Source: Vulcanimicrobiota bacterium
Lineage (GTDB): Bacteria; Vulcanimicrobiota; Vulcanimicrobiia; Vulcanimicrobiales; Vulcanimicrobiaceae
Direction of reading: 5' to 3'
Assembly (NCBI GenBank): GCA_019233415.1
Contig: JAFAMK010000227.1
Coordinates: 1-5,958, forward strand
Length of the DNA: 5,958 bases
The notes below the pieces were generated by a model, which was not told where the DNA came from, ran no database searches, and was given only the letters and a program-made list of their open reading frames with translations. How positions within the stretch are numbered: the stretch's first letter is position 1; the number at the start of each line of letters is the position of its first letter. Below are positions 1-5,239 of the stretch, one piece after another. A program made the position numbers and the translations under genes.

Positions 1-255
1 TGCCGCGCGATGATCGACGTCATGCTCGGCAACGACGACACGACGAAGATCGTGCGCGGCCTGCCGCGCGGGACGCCGGTCGCGCACAAGACCGGCGAGA
101 TCGACTACGTGCGCAACGACGCCGGGATCGTCGACCCGTTCGGCGACAACCCGTACATCCTCGTCGTGCTGACGCGCGAGCTGCGCGACTACGACGCGGG
201 GAACGCCGGGATCGCCGCGATCGCGCGGCGCGTCGACGCGGCGCTGCGCGCCTAG
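1..255 (+). CDS. Serine hydrolase, class A beta-lactamase / PBP-like fold (C-terminal fragment)
   Basis: This is the last 84 residues of a gene that enters from the left; the reading frame is open from base 1, and the ATG at 10 is only an internal methionine. The fragment contains the triad HKTG (residues 29-32), followed by a strand and a turn rich in Asp and Asn, then PYILVVLTRE and a terminal amphipathic helix. In serine beta-lactamases and related DD-peptidases the KTG motif lies on strand beta-3 and lines the active site, and the PYILVVLT stretch matches the neighbouring strand. The catalytic Ser-x-x-Lys and the SDN-type motif lie outside the window, so activity and substrate cannot be judged. 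The product is likely exported and acts on beta-lactams or peptidoglycan. The stop at 253-255 lies six bases from the stop of the convergent DUF72 gene. Family assignment is fairly firm; the choice between beta-lactamase and another serine hydrolase is open. Confidence 0.8.
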   Translation, partial: CRAMIDVMLGNDDTTKIVRGLPRGTPVAHKTGEIDYVRNDAGIVDPFGDNPYILVVLTRELRDYDAGNAGIAAIARRVDAALRA

Positions 256-261
256 CGCGCG

Positions 262-1086
262 TCAGTCGAACAGCGAGGGCTGCGCGATGCGGTGCGGCAG
301 CGCGTGCGGGACGCGCAGCGCCGCATAGACCATCCGAATCGTCCCGGGCGAGAAGCCGGCATACTGGTTGTTCGCGTAGCCGGCGAGCCGCGTCAGCTGC
401 GGCGCGGCATCGCGGATCGCGTCGGCCCACTGCGCGATCTCCGCGCTGCGGTCGGCGGCAAGCGCGTCGAAGCGCTGGAACGTGTCGACCGCGCCGGTCC
501 AGCGCACGTACGCGTGCGACGCCGTCGGATGCCGCAATTCGTGCAGCATCGTCTCGCGCGGGACGAACGGCGCGTCGGTCGCGGCAAGCGCGACGCCGTG
601 CGTTCCCAGCGCGTCGCGCAAACGGCGCCGGGCGTCGCCGTGAAACCAGCTCGCGTCGCGGAGTTCGAGCGCCCAGCGCGGTCCGGCAGGCAACGTGCGC
701 ACGAACGCTTCGACTGCTTCGATCTCGTCGGCCTCGAAGTCGGGCGGCATCTGGATCAGAATCGCTTCGAGTTTCGCGCCGAACAGCCGCGCGCTGGCGA
801 CGAACGCCTCGGTCTCGGTGCGCGCGGCGAGCAGCCGGCGCTCGTGCGTGATCTCACGCGGCAGCTTCAGCGCGAAGGTGAAGCGGTCGGGAACCTGCGC
901 GGCCCAGCGCAGCACGCGTTCCGGCTGCGGGGTGCCGTAGAACGTCGAGTCGACCTCGACGCTCGCGAACTCCTCGGCGTAGTCGCGCAGATAGCCCTCG
1001 GGACGCGTCCCGGCGTCGTACATCGGGCCCACCCAATCCGCGTACGACCAACCCTGCGTCCCGAGAGCCAGGTGCGGGAGGTTCAG
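262..1086 (-). CDS. DUF72 (YecE-like) family protein, probable CTG start
   Basis: The product is a member of the DUF72/YecE family, a TIM-barrel-like fold of uncertain biochemical role. Family hallmarks in order, numbered from a start at 1086: GTQGWSY (9-15), VEVDSTFYGTP (43-53), a FALKLPREITHE stretch, WALELRDASWF, YVRWTG, and YANNQYAGFSPGT near the end, closing with SLFD. The first ATG/GTG/TTG start in this frame is the GTG at 1032, but it would delete the conserved GTQGWSY strand, which is encoded just upstream. No ATG, GTG or TTG occurs in frame between 1033 and about 1320. The best remaining candidate is CTG at 1084-1086, which overlaps the isomerase TGA as CTGA; CTG at 1069-1071 is an alternative. 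This gives 274 residues, a normal family length. The overlap implies one transcript and translational coupling with the upstream isomerase. Family membership is clear; the start is inference, and a sequencing error changing ATG to CTG is possible. Confidence 0.9.
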   Translation of the reverse strand: MNLPHLALGTQGWSYADWVGPMYDAGTRPEGYLRDYAEEFASVEVDSTFYGTPQPERVLRWAAQVPDRFTFALKLPREITHERRLLAARTETEAFVASARLFGAKLEAILIQMPPDFEADEIEAVEAFVRTLPAGPRWALELRDASWFHGDARRRLRDALGTHGVALAATDAPFVPRETMLHELRHPTASHAYVRWTGAVDTFQRFDALAADRSAEIAQWADAIRDAAPQLTRLAGYANNQYAGFSPGTIRMVYAALRVPHALPHRIAQPSLFD

Positions 1087-1589
1087 ATCCCGGCCCCGTC
1101 CCCGCCGTCCTCGATCGTCACCTTGCTCATCACGTCGCCGGCCCGAATCTGATCGACGACGTTCTGGCCCTCGACCACGTGGCCGAAGACGGTGTAGTTG
1201 CGGTTGAGGAACGGCGCGTCGTCCAGGCAGATGTAGAACTGCGAGCCGGCCGAGTTTGGGCTCTGCGCCCGGGCCATGGCGACCGTGCCCCTGACGTGGG
1301 GCCGTTCGCTGAATTCGGCGTCGAGATTGTAGCCGGGGCCGCCGGTCCCGTTCCCCGCCGGGTCGCCGCCCTGGATGACGAAGCCGGGCTCGTAGCGGTG
1401 GAAGGCCAGGCCGTCGTAAAACCCGGCTTTGGCAAGCTTGATGAACGCGGCGCTGTGCTGCGGCGCGACGTCCGGAAAGAACGAAAAGACGATGTCGCCC
1501 TTGGCGGTGGTGATCCGGGCGCGGGCAGTCTTGGCCTCGTCGGCGAGCGACGTCAGCTCCTCGCCGGTCGGTTTGGTGTAGGTAGGCAT
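1083..1589 (-). CDS. Cyclophilin-type peptidylprolyl cis-trans isomerase
   Basis: The 168-residue product has one cyclophilin domain and catalyses cis-trans isomerisation of X-Pro bonds to help protein folding. The sequence opens with a short polar leader (MPTYTKPTGEELTSLADEA), then the first beta strand (ARITTAKGDIVFSFFPD). Core motifs are FHR at 63-65 (R65 is the expected catalytic arginine), FVIQGGDP at 70-77, GTVAMAR at 101-107, NSAGSQFYI at 112-120 and NYTVFGHVVEG at 131-141. No signal peptide or membrane segment is seen, so it is likely cytoplasmic. The ATG at 1589 is chosen because the domain begins soon after it and an AGGA sits eight bases upstream. The frame stays open to 2090, but that extension runs antisense through the kinase gene and has no domain character. 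It is divergent from the kinase and followed, with overlap, by the DUF72 gene. This single-domain form resembles many bacterial PpiA/PpiB-type proteins; I do not assign a symbol. Confidence 0.94.
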   Translation of the reverse strand: MPTYTKPTGEELTSLADEAKTARARITTAKGDIVFSFFPDVAPQHSAAFIKLAKAGFYDGLAFHRYEPGFVIQGGDPAGNGTGGPGYNLDAEFSERPHVRGTVAMARAQSPNSAGSQFYICLDDAPFLNRNYTVFGHVVEGQNVVDQIRAGDVMSKVTIEDGGDGAGI

Positions 1590-1662
1590 CGCCCGGGTCC
1601 TACGGCACGCGCTGTGAGAAACCCGCGAATTCGGGAAGACAATTCGTAGTCTGGTTCGGGAG
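1590..1662. promoter_or_regulatory. Divergent intergenic spacer with likely promoters for both directions
   Basis: These 73 bases separate the isomerase (leftward) from the kinase (rightward), so both promoters must lie here or inside the neighbouring genes. I see no convincing sigma-70 -35/-10 pair on either strand. A heptamer TTCGGGA occurs at 1630-1636 and again at 1655-1661, with a partial TTCGTAG at 1643-1649, giving a roughly 12-13 base periodicity that could be an operator or chance. The spacer is slightly richer in A+T than the flanking genes. That it carries regulatory sequence follows from gene orientation; the exact elements are unknown. Confidence 0.4.
1658..1662 (+). promoter_or_regulatory. 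Shine-Dalgarno GGGAG bearing on the kinase start
   Basis: GGGAG directly touches the ATG at 1663 but lies six bases before an in-frame GTG at 1669, the usual distance. This favours GTG as the real initiation codon of the kinase gene, making the protein two residues shorter. The choice does not affect the domain. Confidence 0.4.
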
Positions 1663-2157
1663 ATGAATGTGAAACATGCGGCCGCGGACGGCACGTCGTT
1701 GCGCCTGCTCGTGCCGCCGGAAGCGCGGTTCGGGAAGTATGTGCGCGAGCGCGTGGCCGGCTTCGCAACATCCTTCGGCGTCGGACCGGACGAGGCCGAG
1801 GCGTTCGTCACGGCCGTCTCCGAAGCGCTGGCGAACGCCGTCGAACACGCCCATGCGAACGACCCGATCGAGGTCACCTGCCGGTTTGTCGACGAGCGGC
1901 TCGTTGCGACCGTCGTCGACCACGGCGTCGGCTTCGAGACGCGCCAGCGGCCGCCAAAGGTCCCGAACCCGCTCGCCGAGCGCGGCCGCGGGCTGCTGCT
2001 GATGAAGAGCTTCAGCGACACCTTCGCCGTGCGAAGCACGCCGGGCAAGGGCACGGCGGTGACGCTCGCGCGCTTCGTCGGGCGCCGCAACTCCGGCGGC
2101 GGATCGGCCGAAGGCCGAACGCGAGGGCGGCCCGGGCGAAGCCCGAACGCACACTAG
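1663..2157 (+). CDS. RsbW/SpoIIAB-like anti-sigma factor serine/threonine kinase (HATPase_c_2)
   Basis: This is a small single-domain GHKL-fold protein of the RsbW/SpoIIAB family. Such proteins bind ATP, phosphorylate an STAS-domain anti-anti-sigma factor, and sequester a sigma factor or similar partner in the cytoplasm. Counting from ATG 1663 (164 residues): the N box is EALANAVEHA (54-63) with E54 and N58 as expected catalytic and Mg-binding residues, the G1 box is DHGVGF (86-91), the G2 region is ERGRGLLLM (106-114), and GKGTAVTL (128-135) is the last strand. The GTG at 1669 has the better-placed ribosome binding site. The domain ends near residue 137. The final ~22 residues, rich in Gly, Arg, Ser and Pro, are encoded largely by a twin hairpin repeat and look like an added tail. 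No STAS, PP2C phosphatase or sigma gene is adjacent, so the target is unknown. It probably shares a transcript with the peptidase 38 bases downstream. Confidence 0.9.
   Translation: MNVKHAAADGTSLRLLVPPEARFGKYVRERVAGFATSFGVGPDEAEAFVTAVSEALANAVEHAHANDPIEVTCRFVDERLVATVVDHGVGFETRQRPPKVPNPLAERGRGLLLMKSFSDTFAVRSTPGKGTAVTLARFVGRRNSGGGSAEGRTRGRPGRSPNAH
2104..2150 (+). repeat. Twin hairpin repeat (REP-like) inside the 3' end of the kinase gene
   Basis: Two 18-base units, CGGCCGAAGGCCGAACGC (2105-2122) and CGGGCGAAGCCCGAACGC (2133-2150), lie 28 bases apart start to start. Each folds into a five-base-pair stem closed by a GAA loop and followed by AACGC; the first stem gains a T-A pair (2104/2118). The units differ at positions 4 and 10 only, and these two positions pair with each other, so the change (C-G to G-C) keeps the stem. 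A ten-base G/C-rich linker joins them. The element is translated as the SAEGRTRGRPGRSPNAH tail of the kinase. The architecture resembles REP/BIME-type palindromic repeats. No second copy is seen in this window, so its being a dispersed family is inference. Confidence 0.65.
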
Positions 2158-2195
2158 CGCAGGTCGGCGCGGGTGCCGTGCGGTAGGCGCCCTCG

Positions 2196-3545
2196 ATGCC
2201 GTCGTACCGCTCGCTCGCGCTCGCCGTCCTCGGCGCGTTCACCCTCGCCGTCCCCGCCCGGGCCGACGTTCCGGCGCCCGCGGTCGACCCGACGGTCGCC
2301 GCCGCAATCGCGCGCATCTCGGCCGATGAACTGCGCACGACAGACGAGCGGCTCGTCGCGTTCGGGACGCGCTCGACGTTCTCCGAGAAGAGCACCGACC
2401 CGAAGCGCGGCGTCTTCGCGGCGCGCGCGTACCTGGTCGACCGCTTCCGGCAAATCGCGCGGAGCAGCGGCGGGCGGCTGACCGTCGCGCTCGACACGTA
2501 TACGCAGCCGGCCGATCCGGCGAAGCGCGTTCCGCGCGAGGTCGTCATCTCGTCGGTCGTCGCCACGCTCAAAGGCGACGACCCCGCCGCACCGATGTAC
2601 GTGATGTCGAGCCACTACGACTCGCGCAACAGCGACAACGACGACGGTGAGCACGACGCGCCCGGCGCCGACGACAACGGCTCGGCGGTCTCGGCGGTCC
2701 TCGAAGCGGCGCGCGTCCTGACGCCGCTTCATTTCCACGGGACGATCGTCTTCGCGTGCTTCGACGCGGAGGAACAGGGACTGTTCGGCAGCGGGCACTT
2801 CGCGCAGACGCTCAAGGCCGCGAACGTCGACGTCGAGGGCGACCTGAACAACGACATCGTCGGCGCGTCGGTCGGCGACGACGGCGTGAAGCGCGACGGG
2901 TACGTGCGCATCTTCTCCGAGGCGCTTCCCCCGGGCACGGTGCCCGCGCGCGTGAACACGATCGGGTCGCAGAACGACTCGCCCTCGAACGAGCTGGCGC
3001 GCTTCGCGAAGGAGACCGGCGACGCGTACGCGGTCGGGCTGACGGGGATGCTGGTCTGGCGCGCCGACCGGTTCCTGCGCGGCGGGGACCACGAATCGTT
3101 CAACGCCGCCGGCTTCCCGGCGCTGCGCTTCGTCGAGCCGCGCGAGACGTTCAACCACCAGCACCAGAACGTGCGCGTCGAGAACGGCACGCAGTACGGC
3201 GACCTGCTGCAGTACATGGACTTCGACTATTTGGCGAAGGTCGCGCGCTACAACGCGGCGGCGCTCGCGACGCTGGCCCTCGCGCCGCCGACGCCGAAGG
3301 TCGGCGTCGACACGCGCGCGCTCGCCAACGATACGACGCTCCAGTGGAACGCCTCCCCGCGCGCCGTGCGCTATGAGGTCGTGCGCCGCCTGACGACCGA
3401 GCCCACCTGGACCGCGGCTCAGGACGTCGGCAACGTCACCCACGTCACCGTGCCGTACTCGAAGGACGACTGGCAGTTCGGCGTGCGCGCCGTCGACGCC
3501 GACGGCCACCGCTCGCCAGCCGGCTTCCCGACGCCCGTCCGCTAG
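2196..3545 (+). CDS. Secreted M28-family zinc aminopeptidase with C-terminal FN3-like domain
   Basis: This 449-residue M28 metallopeptidase probably removes N-terminal amino acids from peptides outside the cytoplasm. A signal peptide covers residues 1-23 (one Arg, hydrophobic LALAVLGAFTLAVP, then ARA before Asp24). Expected di-zinc site residues are H140 in SSHYDS, D159 in GADDNGSA, E192 (general base) and E193 in FDAEEQGLFGS, D220 in NNDIVG, and a late histidine, H321 or H323, in FNHQHQN. GGDHESF (297-303) is also typical of the family. After about residue 364 comes a separate beta-rich module (TTLQWNASP, RYEVVRR, WQFGVRAVDADGHRS) that reads as a fibronectin type III domain. The ATG at 2196 is secure because an in-frame TAG at 2184-2186 rules out a longer form, and GGTAGG sits eight bases upstream. 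It follows the kinase by 38 bases. Its stop abuts that of the convergent aminomutase-like gene. Substrate preference cannot be read from the sequence. Confidence 0.94.
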   Translation: MPSYRSLALAVLGAFTLAVPARADVPAPAVDPTVAAAIARISADELRTTDERLVAFGTRSTFSEKSTDPKRGVFAARAYLVDRFRQIARSSGGRLTVALDTYTQPADPAKRVPREVVISSVVATLKGDDPAAPMYVMSSHYDSRNSDNDDGEHDAPGADDNGSAVSAVLEAARVLTPLHFHGTIVFACFDAEEQGLFGSGHFAQTLKAANVDVEGDLNNDIVGASVGDDGVKRDGYVRIFSEALPPGTVPARVNTIGSQNDSPSNELARFAKETGDAYAVGLTGMLVWRADRFLRGGDHESFNAAGFPALRFVEPRETFNHQHQNVRVENGTQYGDLLQYMDFDYLAKVARYNAAALATLALAPPTPKVGVDTRALANDTTLQWNASPRAVRYEVVRRLTTEPTWTAAQDVGNVTHVTVPYSKDDWQFGVRAVDADGHRSPAGFPTPVR

Positions 3546-3549
3546 CTAG
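3542..3549. other. Back-to-back convergent stop codons in the palindrome CTAGCTAG
   Basis: The + strand peptidase ends with TAG at 3543-3545 and the minus-strand aminomutase-like gene ends with TAG at 3548-3546. There is no base between them, and together they form the core of an eight-base palindrome. There is no room for a terminator between the genes, so each transcript must end inside, and antisense to, the other gene. Confidence 0.9.
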
Positions 3550-4835
3550 ACGATCCCCTCGGCGCGCAGCGCGCGCAGCGACGCGTCGACCGCGTCGACG
3601 GTCAGCGCGACGTCGGCGTCGCCGTGCGCGGTCGAGACGAACATCACCTCGTTGTGCGAGGGCGGGAGCAGGACGCCGCGCGCACGCATCGCGTGGTAGA
3701 ACGCCGCGTAGGCGCGCTGGTCGTCGCGTGCCTGGTCGTCGTACGAGCGCGTCGGCGGCCCCGGGCGGAACTTGAAGTCGACGATCGAGTCGCGCTGCAC
3801 GACCGCGTAGTCCAAACCCAGATCGCGCAGGGTCGCGCGAATCCCGTCCGCCAGGATGCGCGCGCGCCGGTCCATCTCGCGGTATAGCGACGGCGTCGTT
3901 TCGAGATAGTCCAGAACACGAAGTGCGAGCGCGACTGCGAACGGCATCCCGGCGTGCGTTCCTCCGGTGAAGCACGGGCCGTCGGGCGCAAGCACCGCCA
4001 TCACGTCGGCGCGCCCGCCGAACGCGGCGATCGGAAACCCGCCACCCATGATCTTCCCGACCGCCGTCAGATCGGGAACCACGCCGATCTCGCCCTGCGC
4101 GCCTGCGAGGCCGAGGCGCAGCCAGGTGATCACCTCGTCGAAGATCAGCAGTGCGCCGCAGCGGTCGGCGCGCTCGCGCAGGCCCTGCAAGAAGCCCGGT
4201 TCCGTTTCGACGAGTCCCATGTTGCCGCAGATCGGCTCGACAAGAATCGCCGCGAGGCGGCCGCCGATGCGCGCGAGGTCGCGGTCGACGTCGCCCAGGT
4301 CGTTGTAACGAGCGACGGCGAGGTCGGCGACGACCGCGCGCGGGATCCCCGAGTGCGTCGCGTCCGGCGTCTCGGCCGACGCGCCCGCGTCCTGCAGCGC
4401 GAGGTCGAAGTGCCCGTGGTAGTTCCCCGAGAACTTCAGCACCGCGTCGCGGCCGGTGAACGCGCGCGCGACGCGCACCGCGCTCTGCACCGCCTCGCTG
4501 CCCGTCGTCGTGAAGCGCAGCTTCTCCATCGACGGTACGTGGCCGCGAATGCGCGCGGCGAGTTCCAGTTCGTCCGGCGTCGTCGAGCCGTACACGACGC
4601 CGCGCGCCGCGAGCGCGTCGAGCCCGCGCAGGAACGGCGGCGTGTGCCCGAACAGCAGCGGGCCGTATGCCATCACGTAGTCGACGTAGCGCCGGCCCTC
4701 GACGTCGTAGGCATACGGCCCGTCGGCGCGCGCGCAGACGAACGGCGCGCCGCCGACGCGCTGCCCGGCACGGACGGGAGAGCTGGCGCCGCCGGCGAGC
4801 ACGTCGTCGAGGCGCATGGTCGAGTCGAGGATCAT
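3546..4835 (-). CDS. Glutamate-1-semialdehyde 2,1-aminomutase-like class III PLP enzyme
   Basis: The 429-residue product has the length and overall sequence pattern of HemL, which converts glutamate-1-semialdehyde to 5-aminolevulinate for tetrapyrrole synthesis. Family stretches include SSPVRAGQRVGGAP (18-31), ADGPYAYDVEGRRYVDYV (37-54), the phosphate-binding TGSEAVQSAVRVARAFTGRD (111-130), KFSGNYHGH (134-142), VEPICGNMG (199-207), FDEV (232-235) and the PLP lysine K261 in VGKIMGGGFPIAAFGG. S393 and E396 in PPSHNEVMFVSTAH match the HemL C-terminal motif. Departures are TGSEA for the usual SGTEA, ITWLR where HemL has MTGFR, and GTHAGMP for GTLSGNP. It may therefore be a HemL paralogue with another amino or oxo substrate, so I give no symbol. 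The start at 4835 is the first ATG; M7 is an alternative, and neither has a clear Shine-Dalgarno. It lies 26 bases after ctaF on the same strand. Class III fold certain; exact reaction moderate. Confidence 0.85.
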   Translation of the reverse strand: MILDSTMRLDDVLAGGASSPVRAGQRVGGAPFVCARADGPYAYDVEGRRYVDYVMAYGPLLFGHTPPFLRGLDALAARGVVYGSTTPDELELAARIRGHVPSMEKLRFTTTGSEAVQSAVRVARAFTGRDAVLKFSGNYHGHFDLALQDAGASAETPDATHSGIPRAVVADLAVARYNDLGDVDRDLARIGGRLAAILVEPICGNMGLVETEPGFLQGLRERADRCGALLIFDEVITWLRLGLAGAQGEIGVVPDLTAVGKIMGGGFPIAAFGGRADVMAVLAPDGPCFTGGTHAGMPFAVALALRVLDYLETTPSLYREMDRRARILADGIRATLRDLGLDYAVVQRDSIVDFKFRPGPPTRSYDDQARDDQRAYAAFYHAMRARGVLLPPSHNEVMFVSTAHGDADVALTVDAVDASLRALRAEGIV

Positions 4836-4843
4836 CGCCGGTC

Positions 4844-4849
4844 AGTATA
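4844..4849 (-). promoter_or_regulatory. Possible -10 element (TATACT) for a near-leaderless transcript
   Basis: On the minus strand TATACT lies in the 26-base gap between ctaF and the aminomutase-like gene, ending eight bases before the ATG at 4835. Transcription from it would begin at or next to the start codon. This would fit the lack of a Shine-Dalgarno there. No good -35 hexamer is visible at 16-18 bases, so this is a weak inference; read-through from the cta genes is equally possible. Confidence 0.25.
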
Positions 4850-4861
4850 CGCGAACGGTGG

Positions 4862-5239
4862 TCAGCGGCTCTGCACGATGAACAGCGCGCCGACCGCGAG
4901 CGCCGCGACGAGGCCGAGCCCGGCCAGCACCGGCGAGACGACCAGGCCGAGGACGATCCCCGTCAGCGCGAGCGCGGCCCAGACCGGAAGCGGCGAGTGG
5001 ACGCTGAAGCTGCCGACGACCTCGCCCGCGGCGTCGGCGCGCTGCGCGTCGCCGCGGTCGCCGACGAGGTCGGCTTCGCGCTCCGCGACGATCATGTAAC
5101 CGGCAACGAACGAGAGCGCGAGCGCCATGAAGCCGAGTAGGAACGTGCCGACGACCTCGTGCGCGACGAGCCAGTACGAAACGGCGATCGCGATCGAGAA
5201 GGCGCCCGACGAAATGAACAGCCGTAGCCCGGTCGTCAC
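4862..5239 (-). CDS. ctaF: Cytochrome c oxidase subunit IV, CtaF-like small membrane protein
   Basis: This 125-residue protein has four predicted membrane segments (about 8-26, 31-52, 86-104 and 106-122) in two hairpins joined by a charged loop. The loop and the start of the third segment read AGEVVGSFSVHSPLPVW, closely resembling the GEVGFFSPHS stretch of the actinobacterial-type cytochrome c oxidase subunit IV (Cyt_c_ox_IV family). The subunit is part of the aa3-type oxidase in the plasma membrane; its exact role is structural and poorly defined. The GTG start at 5237-5239 overlaps the ctaD stop as GTGA, implying translational coupling, with a GAGG about a dozen bases upstream. The frame could be read much further upstream, but that would run antisense-free yet out of frame through ctaD and lacks membrane character. 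In many genomes ctaE lies near this pair; it is not immediately downstream here. The assignment rests on context plus the conserved motif. Confidence 0.82.
   Translation of the reverse strand: MTTGLRLFISSGAFSIAIAVSYWLVAHEVVGTFLLGFMALALSFVAGYMIVAEREADLVGDRGDAQRADAAGEVVGSFSVHSPLPVWAALALTGIVLGLVVSPVLAGLGLVAALAVGALFIVQSR

Noticed and set aside
341..360. CCGGGCGAGAAGCCGGC, resembling one arm of the twin hairpin repeat
   Set aside because: It encodes the conserved AGFSPG of the DUF72 protein, lacks the GAA triloop and the AACGC flank, and is best explained as chance in GC-rich DNA.
292..1152. A 286-codon open frame on the + strand over the DUF72 gene
   Set aside because: Arg-rich low-complexity translation without motifs; the opposite strand carries all DUF72 hallmarks.
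1590..2090. N-terminal extension of the isomerase frame to a start at 2090
   Set aside because: The extension is antisense to the kinase, rich in Ser/Arg/Thr, and has no signal peptide or domain. The ATG at 1589 has its own AGGA and fits cyclophilin length.
2104..2150. Reading the twin hairpins as a Rho-independent terminator
   Set aside because: There is no T-tract after either stem, the hairpins lie before the stop codon, and a likely co-transcribed gene begins 38 bases after that stop.
2154..3509. A 451-codon open frame on the minus strand, antisense to the M28 peptidase
   Set aside because: Its translation is dominated by Arg, Val, Asp, Ala and Gly with no domain, signal or hydrophobic core. 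It is the expected stop-free shadow of a GC-rich gene, while the + strand has a complete M28 active site.
3954..5099. A 381-codon + strand open frame opposite the aminomutase-like gene and ctaF
   Set aside because: Arg/Ala/Val-rich shadow translation without motifs; the minus strand encodes recognised proteins throughout.
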